Below, in pieces: positions 51,177-59,332 of a DNA stretch of 64,000 nucleotides. The DNA is taken from positions 248,001 through 312,000 of the forward strand of contig NZ_JNXI01000004.1 in assembly GCF_000717055.1 (NCBI RefSeq), written 5' to 3'. Each line of letters starts with the position of its first letter. The first letter of the stretch is position 1. Source of the DNA: Streptomyces iakyrus (GTDB lineage: Bacteria; Actinomycetota; Actinomycetes; Streptomycetales; Streptomycetaceae). A program made the translations under genes and the position numbers. A model generated the notes under the pieces. That model was not told the DNA's origin, ran no database searches, and was given only the letters and a program-made list of their open reading frames with translations.

Positions 51177-52538
51177 ATGACCACCAGGACACTGCTGCGC
51201 TCCGGTCACGTGATCTCGATGGACCCGGACATCGGGGACCTGCCCCAGGGGGACGTCCTCGTGGAGGACGGCAGGATCGCGGCCGTCGAGCCCGAGATCA
51301 GTGCCGACGCCGAGGTCCTCGACATGACCGGCCACATCGTGATCCCCGGCTTCGTCGACACCCACCGCCACACCTGGGAGGCCCCCATCCGGGGCGTCGC
51401 CCCCGACGCCACCCTCGACGACTACTTCGTCGACATCCTCGACACCTTCGCCCCCCTGTACACCCCCGAGGACGTGTATGCGGGCAACCTCGCGGGCGCG
51501 CTGGAGTGCCTCAACGCCGGCATCACCACCCTCGTCGACTGGTCGCACATCAACAACACCCCCGAGCATCCCGACGCGGCGGTCCAGGGCCTGAAGGAGT
51601 CCGGCATCCGGGCGCGGTACGCGTACGGCAGCGCCAACACCTCCCTCGCGGAGTACTGGTTCGAGAGCAGGATCGTGATCCCGGCGGACGACGTACGGCG
51701 GATCCGGTCGACGCACTTCGCCTCCGACGACGGCCTGCTCACCATGGGCCTCGCCACCCGCGGACCCGGCTTCTGCGTCGACGAGGTCGTCACCGCCGAG
51801 TGGGCCATGGCGCGCGAGCTCGGCCTCCCGATCACCGTGCACGTGGCCATGGGGCGTCTCGCCGGCCGCTTCGGCATGGTCAGGCAGCTCCACGGGCTGG
51901 GGCTGCTCGGCCCGGACACCACCTACGTCCACAGCTGCTACCTCAGCGAGGAGGAGTGGCGGATGGTCGCCGACAGCGGCGGCACGGTGTCGGTCGCGCC
52001 GCAGGTGGAGCTCCAGATGGGGCACGGCTGGCCGCCCGTGATGCAGGCCATCGAGCACGGTCTGCGGCCGTCCCTCAGCATCGACGTCGTCACCACCGTC
52101 CCCGGCGACATGTTCACCCAGATCCGCGCGGCCTTCGGCGCCGAGCGCGCCCGCGTCAACGCGGACTGCTGGCAGGCCAACATGCCGGTGCCCAGCACTA
52201 TGCTGACAGCGCGTCAGATGTTGGAGATCGCCACCGTGAACGGCGCCCACGTCGCCGGTCTGGAGGACCGCACCGGCTCCCTGACCCCGGGCAAGCGCGC
52301 CGACATCGTGGGGATCGACGCCACCGCCCCGAACGTCGCCCCCGTGCACGACGCGGCGGCCGCGGTGACGCTGTGCGCCGACGTCTCCAACGTGGACACG
52401 GTCCTCGTCGACGGCGTGATCCACAAGCGCGACGGCCGGCTCCTCGGCGACACCGCCCGTGCCCTGCGGCTCGTCGGCGAATCCCGGGACCGGCTCCTCG
52501 CCGCGAAGGAGGCCAAGGGGACGAAGGCGCCGGCATGA
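51177..52538 (+). CDS. Amidohydrolase (ATZ/TRZ-type), altered active site
   Basis: A 453-residue amidohydrolase with the small N- and C-terminal beta sandwich and a TIM barrel. P-G-F-V-D-T-H-R-H-T supplies the HxH pair; V-H-V-A-M-G has the next His but Met where HxxE deaminases have catalytic Glu; V-H-S-C-Y-L gives another His; L-S-I-D-V holds the Asp. The reaction is probably a ring or amide hydrolysis. ATG 51177 follows GGGAGGAAG; ATG 51162, 15 bases earlier, is in frame. The cupin gene overlaps its stop (ATGA). Confidence 0.85.
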   Translation: MTTRTLLRSGHVISMDPDIGDLPQGDVLVEDGRIAAVEPEISADAEVLDMTGHIVIPGFVDTHRHTWEAPIRGVAPDATLDDYFVDILDTFAPLYTPEDVYAGNLAGALECLNAGITTLVDWSHINNTPEHPDAAVQGLKESGIRARYAYGSANTSLAEYWFESRIVIPADDVRRIRSTHFASDDGLLTMGLATRGPGFCVDEVVTAEWAMARELGLPITVHVAMGRLAGRFGMVRQLHGLGLLGPDTTYVHSCYLSEEEWRMVADSGGTVSVAPQVELQMGHGWPPVMQAIEHGLRPSLSIDVVTTVPGDMFTQIRAAFGAERARVNADCWQANMPVPSTMLTARQMLEIATVNGAHVAGLEDRTGSLTPGKRADIVGIDATAPNVAPVHDAAAAVTLCADVSNVDTVLVDGVIHKRDGRLLGDTARALRLVGESRDRLLAAKEAKGTKAPA

Positions 52539-53416
52539 CGAATCACCTGGTGCGTCACGCCGCCGGCCTGCCCGAGCCGCCCCACGACGGCCACGGTCAC
52601 CGGCGCCGGGCGCTGGTCGGCGAGGACGACGGCAGCGTCCACACCGGCTTCGGCCTGTGCGAACTGCTCCCGGGCGGCCGGATACCCGCCCATGTGCACT
52701 CCTACGAGGAGACCTTCTTCGTCCTCGACGGGGCCGTGATCCTCGACCTGCCGGACGGTTCGTACCTCCTGGAGACGGGCGACCACGGCCTGCTGCCCAC
52801 CGGCGTTCCGCACGCCTGGCGCGGGGCCGGGGGCACCGGCGGCCGCTGGGCGGACATGCTGGCCCCGGTGCCGCGCGCCCGCTACGGACACGACACCCAG
52901 GCCGTGCCGGACCTGCCAGCGCGCGAGCCGGCCCGGGTCGACGTCCGCGACCCGCGCACCCGCTCCTTCGGCCACTTCGAGCCCGCCCAGATGGATCCCG
53001 GCAAGCAGTCCCAGGACCTGCTGGCCGCCACGGCGAGCATGCGGACCGCCCTGCTGGTCTACAGCGGGATCACGGTGAAGATGATGATCGACGGCGATCT
53101 GGGCGCGGTCGCCTCGACCATGTTCATGGTGCAGTACGCGTCCGACGGGGTCATCGGAACCCACGACCATCCCTTCGAGGAGACCTATCTGATCCTGGAG
53201 GGCGTGGCCGAGGCCACCCTGGACGGCGAGCGGTACCGGCTGGAGCCCGGCGATCTGGCCTGGGCGGGCGCCGGATGCGTGCACGGATTCGTCAACGCGG
53301 GGCAGGGGACGCTGCGCTGGCTGGAGACACAGGCGCCGCAACCGCCGTCACGGCACTCGTACCGGTTCACGCGGGACTGGGACTATCTGCGCGCGGCACT
53401 GGAGGAGAAGTCATGA
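52535..53416 (+). CDS. Two-domain cupin (bicupin) protein
   Basis: A 293-residue bicupin. First cupin (about 45-110): H-V-H-S-Y-E-E-T-F-F-V-L-D-G and T-G-V-P-H-A-W; second (about 195-275): T-H-D-H-P-F-E-E-T-Y-L-I-L-E-G and G-A-G-C-V-H-G-F. Both have the His-x-His...Glu...His set, so both could bind metal. Ureidoglycine aminohydrolase and several ring-cleaving or isomerising enzymes share this form. It is coupled to the amidohydrolase before and the SDR after by ATGA overlaps, so it should work on their intermediates. Confidence 0.85.
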   Translation: MTNHLVRHAAGLPEPPHDGHGHRRRALVGEDDGSVHTGFGLCELLPGGRIPAHVHSYEETFFVLDGAVILDLPDGSYLLETGDHGLLPTGVPHAWRGAGGTGGRWADMLAPVPRARYGHDTQAVPDLPAREPARVDVRDPRTRSFGHFEPAQMDPGKQSQDLLAATASMRTALLVYSGITVKMMIDGDLGAVASTMFMVQYASDGVIGTHDHPFEETYLILEGVAEATLDGERYRLEPGDLAWAGAGCVHGFVNAGQGTLRWLETQAPQPPSRHSYRFTRDWDYLRAALEEKS

Positions 53417-54102
53417 GCAGTGTGCTCGTCGTCGGCGGCACGTCCGGGATCGGGCTGGAGTTCGCCCGGACGCGGGCCGGGCAAGGAGACGACGTCGTCC
53501 TCACCGGCCGCGACACCACGCGGGCCGAAGCGGTCGCGAAGGAGGTCGGCGCCCGCGGGCTCGCCCTCGACCTGGTCCGGCCGCTGGAGATCGCGGCGGC
53601 CCTGGCCGGCCTGGGGCGCGTCGACCATCTGGTGATCGCGGGCGTCACCCGGGACGACAACAAGGTGACCGAGTACGACATCGACGCCGCCCTGCGCCTG
53701 GTCACCCTGAAGCTGGTCGGCTACACGGAGGTGGTGCACACGCTGCGGAGCCGGCTGCACGACGACAGCTCCATCGTGCTGTTCGGCGGCCAGGCCAAGG
53801 AACGCCCCTACCCGGGCGCGACGACGGTGGCGACGGTCAACGCCGGGGTGCGGGGCCTGATGAACTCGCTGGCCGTCGAACTCGCTCCGGTCCGGGTCAA
53901 CACCGTGCACCCCGGGGTCGTGGGCGACAGCCCGTACTGGCAGGCCAAACCGGAGAAGGTGCTCGCCACGCTGCGCACCGAGACCCCCACGGGACGGCTT
54001 GCCGCGATGGCCGACGTGGTGGACGCGGTGGACTTCCTGCTGCGGAACCGGTCGGTGAACGCGGTGGAACTGTGCGTGGACGGTGGCTGGTTGCTCGGGT
54101 GA
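53413..54102 (+). CDS. SDR-fold protein lacking the catalytic Tyr and Lys
   Basis: A 229-residue short-chain dehydrogenase-fold protein. The dinucleotide motif is G-G-T-S-G-I-G. Where the family has Y-x-A-S-K-A-A-V, this protein has V-A-T-V-N-A-G-V (about residues 137-144): Tyr is Val and Lys is Asn. A Tyr lies seven residues earlier in R-P-Y-P-G-A-T. It is therefore either a non-oxidoreductase SDR or uses another residue. The end L-C-V-D-G-G-W is normal. It is the last gene of the operon, starting by ATGA overlap with the bicupin. Confidence 0.83.
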   Translation: MSSVLVVGGTSGIGLEFARTRAGQGDDVVLTGRDTTRAEAVAKEVGARGLALDLVRPLEIAAALAGLGRVDHLVIAGVTRDDNKVTEYDIDAALRLVTLKLVGYTEVVHTLRSRLHDDSSIVLFGGQAKERPYPGATTVATVNAGVRGLMNSLAVELAPVRVNTVHPGVVGDSPYWQAKPEKVLATLRTETPTGRLAAMADVVDAVDFLLRNRSVNAVELCVDGGWLLG

Positions 54103-54133
54103 GGGACGGTGGCGCGGGGCGCGGTGCAGCCGC

Positions 54134-54781
54134 TCAGCCGACGCGGCCGAGTGTGTCCCGCACGACCTCCTTGTCCAGGGCCGCCCGTACCAGCGCGGCG
54201 GCGAGCACGGCCGGGTCGGTGTCCCCGGCCAGTTCGGTGAGGCGCTCGGGGTCCTGTGGCAGGCCCAGCCGCTTGGCGCCCTGAAGCGCCTTGGTGTCCA
54301 GGTAGGGGGCCGCCTCCGGCCAGACGCCCTGCGCCTCGCGCAGGAAGATGTCGGCACCCGCGGGCCCGATGCCGGGGAACTCCCTCAGGAGGCGGCGCAG
54401 TTCGGGGACCTCGCCGTCCGCCTCCCGGCGCAGCCGCCGCAGATCGCCGCCCCACCGCTCGCTCACCAGCCCTGCGGCGTCGCCCAGCTGGGTGGCCGTG
54501 CGCTCGTCGTAGCGCCGGTAACCGCCCCGGCCCAGGGCGTCGACCCGCTGCTGCCAGGTGGCCTGGGCCATGCGGCGCGGATCGCGCAGCCCCGCCTCGT
54601 GCAGGGCACGGGCGGTGGCCAGCGCGATCGAGCCGCGGATACGGGCACTGAGCAGATGGGAGAGCACCAGCAGCCGGTACAGCGGCTGCGGTGTGTCCTT
54701 CAGCGCGATGCCCGCCTCCTCGGCGTACGTGCGGCCGTGCGCGCCGACGAGTTCCCGTACGACGCGCTCCCGGCGGCCCAC
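54134..54781 (-). CDS. Endonuclease III-like HhH-GPD DNA glycosylase without iron-sulphur cluster
   Basis: A 215-residue HhH-GPD protein: the helix-hairpin-helix L-R-E-F-P-G-I-G-P-A-G-A-D-I and the catalytic Asp in P-Y-L-D-T-K-A. The Lys that makes EndoIII a lyase is not in the usual place, and the C-terminal four-Cys cluster loop is absent. It is probably a monofunctional base glycosylase. It converges with the SDR gene and is followed upstream on the same strand by the DUF3140, dps and wbl genes, suggesting a DNA-protection group. Confidence 0.82.
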   Translation of the reverse strand: MGRRERVVRELVGAHGRTYAEEAGIALKDTPQPLYRLLVLSHLLSARIRGSIALATARALHEAGLRDPRRMAQATWQQRVDALGRGGYRRYDERTATQLGDAAGLVSERWGGDLRRLRREADGEVPELRRLLREFPGIGPAGADIFLREAQGVWPEAAPYLDTKALQGAKRLGLPQDPERLTELAGDTDPAVLAAALVRAALDKEVVRDTLGRVG

Positions 54782-54784
54782 GGC

Positions 54785-55129
54785 CTACCCCTTCAGCGGG
54801 TCGTGCCCGACCGTCATCAGCCGGCGCCGGCGCCGGGTGTCCTCGGCCGTCACCTCCGGCTCGGGCTCGTTCTCCAGGTCCACCTGGCCGGTGACCGTGT
54901 CCACGACCTTCCGCATCACGCGCAGGTCGTCCTCGGTCAGGTCAGTGCGGCGCTTCTGGAGGATCGCCAGGACGTGCTGCCCGGTGGCCGAGCCGGCCTG
55001 GTCCGGCAGCGGCTCGGATGCCTCGTCGGCGTCGCGGACCCGCAGCCAGGCCGCGAGTTCCTGCGAGGTCATGTTCACCACGCGGTGGAAGTCCTCCCAC
55101 AGCGCGTCCAGTTCGAGGGCGTCGGTCAT
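54785..55129 (-). CDS. DUF3140-family protein
   Basis: A 114-residue acidic, mainly helical protein: L-W-E-D-F-H-R-V-V-N-M-T, E-L-A-A-W-L and L-R-V-M-R-K-V-V are the features I associate with DUF3140, which appears in many actinobacteria as a DNA-binding or stress-associated protein. A K-R-R-T and R-R-R-R-R cluster follow. It lies 3 bases upstream of the glycosylase and 52 bases downstream of dps, on the same strand, so co-transcription is likely. Confidence 0.75.
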   Translation of the reverse strand: MTDALELDALWEDFHRVVNMTSQELAAWLRVRDADEASEPLPDQAGSATGQHVLAILQKRRTDLTEDDLRVMRKVVDTVTGQVDLENEPEPEVTAEDTRRRRRLMTVGHDPLKG

Positions 55130-55181
55130 CGCCTGCCCCTTCCGTACGTACGTCGGATGTCCTGTGCCCGTCCCCGGCGGG

Positions 55182-55658
55182 TCAGCGGGGGAAATTCTCG
55201 GCGTCGAACATCCAGCGCTGCTTCTCCAGCTCCGCCGTGATGCCGATCAGCAGGTCCTGGGTGACGGGGTCCGCCTTCTCGGTCGCGTCGATGCGCTCGC
55301 GCAGCCGGCCGACCGCGTCCTGCAGGGCATCCACCATCACCTGCACGGCGTCCGCGTCGCGCACCCAGCCCTCCTTCGGGGCGGGCAGCGTGAAGGCCTT
55401 GGCGATGGTCTCCGGCCGTCCGTCCGGCGGGACGCCCAGCGCCGCGGACCGCTCCGCGACGGTGTCGGCGAAGTCCCGTGCCGCCGTGACCACCTCGTCG
55501 AGCTGGAGGTGGATGGACCGGAACCGGGGGCCGACGACGTTCCAGTGCGCCTGCTTACCGACCAGCGAGAGCCCGAGCAGATCCACCAGGGTGTCCTGGA
55601 GTGCCTCGCAGGAGACCTTGCGGGCGTCGTCGGGCAGTGTGCTCCTCACAGCCGTCAT
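55182..55658 (-). CDS. dps: Dps-family ferritin-like DNA-protection protein
   Basis: A 158-residue Dps protein. The ferroxidase-site residues are in K-Q-A-H-W-N-V-V-G, L-D-E-V-V and the helix A-R-D-F-A-D-T-V-A-E-R. It forms a dodecamer that stores iron and protects DNA from peroxide. ATG 55658 overlaps the stop of the wbl gene (ATGA), with AAGGAGAAG as ribosome site inside wbl. The coupling means the WhiB-like protein and Dps are made together. No disordered N- or C-terminal extension is present. Confidence 0.92.
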   Translation of the reverse strand: MTAVRSTLPDDARKVSCEALQDTLVDLLGLSLVGKQAHWNVVGPRFRSIHLQLDEVVTAARDFADTVAERSAALGVPPDGRPETIAKAFTLPAPKEGWVRDADAVQVMVDALQDAVGRLRERIDATEKADPVTQDLLIGITAELEKQRWMFDAENFPR

Positions 55659-55912
55659 AGGGCACTTCTCCTTCTCGCGTCGTTCCTGGTCGTCCGGAGC
55701 AGTGCGTCGCGCTCCTCCTCGGCGGTGCCGCCCCAGACGCCCGAGGCCTGACCGCTGCTCAGCGCGAAACTCAGACACGGGTCGCTCACCGGGCAGCGCG
55801 CGCAGACCCGCTTGGCGGCGCTCACGTCGCGCAGGGCGGGACCGGCGGTGCCCACGGGAAAGAACAGCTCGGGGTCCTCGTCCACGCAGGCGGCGCTCCG
55901 CAACCACTCCAT
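55655..55912 (-). CDS. WhiB-family [4Fe-4S] transcription regulator
   Basis: An 85-residue Wbl protein. The four Cys lie in A-A-C-V-D-E-D-P-E-L-F-F and K-R-V-C-A-R-C-P-V-S-D-P-C (C, then CxxCx5C), and the G-V-W-G-G turn follows. The tail is R-R-R-S-A-L. Wbl proteins bind an iron-sulphur cluster that senses redox or nitric oxide and act on the sigma-HrdB region 4. ATG 55912 puts the first Cys 9 residues in; a longer frame to 55945 is possible. It is first in a unit with dps. Confidence 0.9.
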   Translation of the reverse strand: MEWLRSAACVDEDPELFFPVGTAGPALRDVSAAKRVCARCPVSDPCLSFALSSGQASGVWGGTAEEERDALLRTTRNDARRRSAL

Positions 55913-56070
55913 GACCGCGCGGGTGCCCTGGGCGCACTGCTGCAAACGCGTCGCACGAGGGTCGTCCGGCCTGCGATGTGACCTGCCGGGAAGCCTGGGA
56001 GGCGCAGAATCTTCACAGGTGGCGGGCCGAGGGGCTATAGTCCGAAACTAGCAGTGCTAATTAATGCGCG

Positions 56071-56775
56071 TTGATGGGCGAGACCGCCGAGGAGGTCGCC
56101 GCGCGCTACGGCATCTCGCGCGAACGCCAGGACGACTTCGCCCTGCGCAGCCACCAGCGCGCCGCCCTGGCCCGCAAGAACGGCCACTTCGACGACGAGC
56201 TCCTCCCCGTGGAGCGCCCCGACGGTGTGGTCGTCGACACCGACGAGTGCGTCCGCGAGGACACCTCGGCCGGGAAGCTGGCCCGGCTGAAGCCGGTCTT
56301 CCGGGACGGCGGCACGGTCACCGCGGGCAACGCCTCGCCGATGAACGACGGCGCCGCCGGCCTGCTCCTCGTCAGCGAGGAGGCCCTGAACGACCTGGGC
56401 CTGGAGTCCCTGGGCCGCTATGTCGCGGGCGGCTCGGCCGGTGTCCACCCCGACGTCATGGGCATCGGCCCCGTCCCCGCCACCCGCAAGGTGCTGACCC
56501 GCGCCGGGTGGAGCGTCGGCGACCTGGAGGAGGCCGAGTTCAACGAGGCCTTCGCCGCCCAGGACCTGGCCTGCGTGGACCAGCTCGGCATCGACCCCGA
56601 CCTGGTCAACCCCAGCGGCGGCGCCATCGCGCTGGGCCACCCCCTCGGCTGCTCCGGCGCCCGCATCCTGACGACGCTGCTCCACCGGATGCGGCGAACG
56701 GGGGCGGGGCGCGGGCTCGCCACGATGTGCGTCGGAGTGGGGCAGGGGAGCGCGGTCCTCGTCGAACGGCCCTAG
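56071..56775 (+). pseudogene. Thiolase (acetyl-CoA acetyltransferase), N-terminal third missing
   Basis: A 234-residue frame corresponds to the C-terminal 60% of a thiolase: G-E-T-A-E-E-V-A-A-R-Y-G-I-S-R, N-A-S-P-M-N-D-G-A-A, N-E-A-F-A-A (His/Asn region), N-P-S-G-G-A-I-A-L-G-H-P-L-G and C-V-G-V-G-Q-G. The nucleophilic Cys89-type residue and the first 160 or so residues are absent. Upstream is a lower-GC stretch (56040-56070) and the wbl promoter, not a thiolase start. It cannot condense or cleave acyl-CoA without the active-site Cys. Confidence 0.8.
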
Positions 56776-56852
56776 CGAAGCCCGGCCCCCGGCCCAGCAG
56801 GCGAGACAGCGCTTACGGGCACCTGTTCGTTGCACATAGCATCAGTGTTCGC

Positions 56853-57626
56853 ATGAACACCATGACGCTCTGGCACATCACCGGCTGGGAGTTCGCCGCC
56901 CTCGCCTTCGCGGCCCTGCTCGTCGGCTTCTCGAAGACCGCCGTGAGCGGGGCCAACACGGTCAGCCTCGCCATTTTCGCCGCCGTGCTGCCCGCCCGTG
57001 CCTCCACCGGCGTGCTGCTGCCCATCCTGATCGCCGGGGACCTCCTGGCCGTCGCCACCTACCGGCGGCACGCACACTGGCCCACACTGTGGCGGCTGTT
57101 CCCGGCGGTCGCCGCGGGCGTCGTCGTCGGCACGGTGTTCCTGCTCTGGGCGGACGACGCGATCGTACGGACCTCGATCGGGGCCATCCTGCTGCTGATG
57201 GCGGCCGTGACGGTGTGGCGCCGGCGTACGGCCGACCAGGAGGAGGAGCCGGACTCCGTCACCACCCGGTCGGGCCGCATCAAGGCCCGTTCCTACGGCG
57301 TCCTCGGCGGCTTCACCACCATGGTCGCCAACGCGGGCGGCCCCGTGATGTCGATGTACCTGCTCTCCGCGGGCTTCCGCAAGCTCGGCTTCCTCGGCAC
57401 CTCGGCCTTCTTCTTCCTCATCGTCAACGTCTCCAAGCTGCCCTTCAGCGCGGGCCTCGGCCTCATCGACGGCCGCTCGCTGCTCCTGGACCTGGCGCTC
57501 GTGGCGTTCGTGGTGCCCGGCGCGCTGTTCGGCAAGTGGGCCGTGCACCGGATCAACCAGCGGCTGTTCGAGCAGCTCGTCATCGCGGCGACCGTCGTGG
57601 GCGGCCTGCAACTACTGCTGCGCTGA
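56853..57626 (+). CDS. Sulfite exporter TauE/SafE-family membrane protein
   Basis: A 257-residue membrane protein with about eight hydrophobic segments arranged as two repeated halves, and the G-F-S-K-T-A and G-F-T-T-M-V-A-N-A-G-G-P motifs of TauE/SafE. It likely exports a small organic or inorganic acid anion. The first codon lacks a ribosome site; TAGCAT 11 bases upstream may be a -10 box of a short-leader mRNA. ATG 56862 is in frame. It converges with the HAD gene, overlapping its end by 15 bases. Confidence 0.86.
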   Translation: MNTMTLWHITGWEFAALAFAALLVGFSKTAVSGANTVSLAIFAAVLPARASTGVLLPILIAGDLLAVATYRRHAHWPTLWRLFPAVAAGVVVGTVFLLWADDAIVRTSIGAILLLMAAVTVWRRRTADQEEEPDSVTTRSGRIKARSYGVLGGFTTMVANAGGPVMSMYLLSAGFRKLGFLGTSAFFFLIVNVSKLPFSAGLGLIDGRSLLLDLALVAFVVPGALFGKWAVHRINQRLFEQLVIAATVVGGLQLLLR

Positions 57627-58412
57627 CCCCCGCAGCAGCGCCGGAAGGTCCGCGAAGGAGTCGATCACGTGGTCGGGCGTGCCGTCGGCGTCCCGCAGCG
57701 TCTCCGGCTGGAACTTCCCGGTCCGCACCAGCACCCCGGTCACCCCGGCCCGCTGCGCCGCCAGCACGTCGGACTCGACGTCGTCCCCCACCATCACCGC
57801 CTCCTGCGCGCCGACGCCCAGCCGGGCGAGTGCCGCCGCGAAGAACGCCCGCGACGGCTTGCCGGTGATCTCGGCCTCCACCCGCGCGGCCCGCTCCAGC
57901 CCGGCCAGGAACGCCCCGGAGTCCAGCCGCAGCCCCTCATCCGTACGCCAGTACAGGTTGCGGTGCATCGCCACCAGCCGGGCCCCGCGCTGCAGATGCC
58001 CGAAGGCCCGGTCGAGCTCCGCGTACCCGAACTCGGGACCGGCCCCGCCGACCAGGACGACCTCCGGCACGGTTGTGGTGTCACCCGCCTCGACGACCGT
58101 GACACCGTCGAGGTCCTCTGCGATGTCGCCGCTGTTCAGCAGGGCGCACCGGGCACCGGGACAGTGCTCGGCGAGGTACGCGGCGGTGGCGGCGGGCGCG
58201 GTCAGGATGTCCTCGGCGGACACCGGGAACCCCGCCTCCGCCAGCGTCCCGGCGATCGACGCCCGGGTGCGGGAGGTGGTATTGGTGACCAGCAGAACGC
58301 CGAACCCGGCTTCCCTGACCTCCCGCAACGCCTCGACGGCCCCGGGCAACGGCCGCCACGAGACGGTGAGCACCCCGTCGACGTCGATGAGCACGGCACG
58401 CACGGACTCCAT
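57612..58412 (-). CDS. HAD-superfamily phosphatase, class IIA (NagD-like)
   Basis: A 266-residue HAD hydrolase. Motif I is D-V-D-G-V-L-T (Asp10, Asp12), motif II V-T-N-T-T, and motif IV G-D-D-V-E-S-D. The substrate lid of class IIA is inserted between. Such enzymes hydrolyse phosphorylated sugars, nucleotides or pyridoxal phosphate. ATG 58412 puts motif I at residue 10; the frame open to 58859 runs through the cobK promoter. It diverges from cobK. Confidence 0.88.
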   Translation of the reverse strand: MESVRAVLIDVDGVLTVSWRPLPGAVEALREVREAGFGVLLVTNTTSRTRASIAGTLAEAGFPVSAEDILTAPAATAAYLAEHCPGARCALLNSGDIAEDLDGVTVVEAGDTTTVPEVVLVGGAGPEFGYAELDRAFGHLQRGARLVAMHRNLYWRTDEGLRLDSGAFLAGLERAARVEAEITGKPSRAFFAAALARLGVGAQEAVMVGDDVESDVLAAQRAGVTGVLVRTGKFQPETLRDADGTPDHVIDSFADLPALLRGSAQQ

Positions 58413-58520
58413 GCCAGGACGATAGCCAGGGGGAGCCGGACGCGCCGGTCGAGTGCGGGCACCTGCCCGGTCCGCCCCCGTCGTGATGCCCGCCGTGGGA
58501 CACCTCGTACGCTCGACGTC

Positions 58521-59261
58521 GTGTCTCCTCACGTCCTGGTCCTCGGCGGCACCGCCGAGGCACGTGCCCTGGCCGCCTCGCTGGCCGAGCGCCCCGGTGT
58601 GCGCGTCACGACGTCCCTCGCGGGGCGTACGGCGAGGCCCGGGGCGCTCGACGGGGACGTACGCCTCGGGGGCTTCGGCGGGGCCCGGGGACTGGCCGGG
58701 TGGCTGCGGGAGCAGGGCGTGGACGCGCTCGTCGACGCCACCCACCCCTTCGCCGAGTCGATCACGGCCAACGCGGCCCGCGCCGCGGCCGAGACCGGCG
58801 TACCCGCGGTGGTGCTCCGCCGCCCGGGGTGGCGGCCCGGCCCCGGGGACCACTGGCACCCGGTCCCCTCACTGGACGCGGCAGCCGGCCTGCTTCCGGG
58901 ACTCGGCCGCCGGGTGCTCCTCACCACCGGGCGTCTCGGCCTGGCCTCCTTCGCCCACCTGACGCGGCTCCACTTCGTCGTGCGGTCGGTGGACCCCCCC
59001 GGGCCGCCGATGCCGCCCGACACCCATGTGCTGCTCGCCCGCGGCCCGTTCACCGTCCCCGGCGAGACGGCCCTGCTCCGCGAGCACCGCATCGACGTTC
59101 TCGTCACCAAGGACAGCGGGGGAGCGGCGACGGCGGCCAAACTGACCGCGGCCCGGGACCTCGGACTGCCGGTCGTGGTCGTACGGCGGCCGCCGCTGCC
59201 CGACGGTGTGACGGCCGTTCCCGATGTGGAGGGTGTGCTGGAGCGGCTGGGCCTCGGGTAG
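58521..59261 (+). CDS. cobK: Precorrin-6A reductase
   Basis: A 246-residue precorrin-6A reductase: V-L-V-L-G-G-T-A-E-A-R at the start, D-A-T-H-P-F-A (characteristic of CobK/CbiJ), and L-V-T-K-D-S-G-G at the end. It reduces precorrin-6A with NADPH in vitamin B12 synthesis. GTG 58521 lies 7 bases after TACGCT, a plausible -10 box for a leaderless mRNA. The enzyme that makes its substrate, CobF, is encoded convergently 71 bases downstream. Confidence 0.9.
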   Translation: MSPHVLVLGGTAEARALAASLAERPGVRVTTSLAGRTARPGALDGDVRLGGFGGARGLAGWLREQGVDALVDATHPFAESITANAARAAAETGVPAVVLRRPGWRPGPGDHWHPVPSLDAAAGLLPGLGRRVLLTTGRLGLASFAHLTRLHFVVRSVDPPGPPMPPDTHVLLARGPFTVPGETALLREHRIDVLVTKDSGGAATAAKLTAARDLGLPVVVVRRPPLPDGVTAVPDVEGVLERLGLG

Positions 59262-59332
59262 GACGCTCACACCGAGCCGGCCGTGAGGGACTTCTCCGGA
59301 CTGAGCGCCCGGTGATGTGCCCGCCAGTCCCC

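Noticed and set aside
56050..56064. GTGCTAA half-site resembling the right arm of a CIRCE (HrcA) element
   Set aside because: The left arm TTAGCACTC is not found at the 9-base spacing, and no chaperone gene is near.
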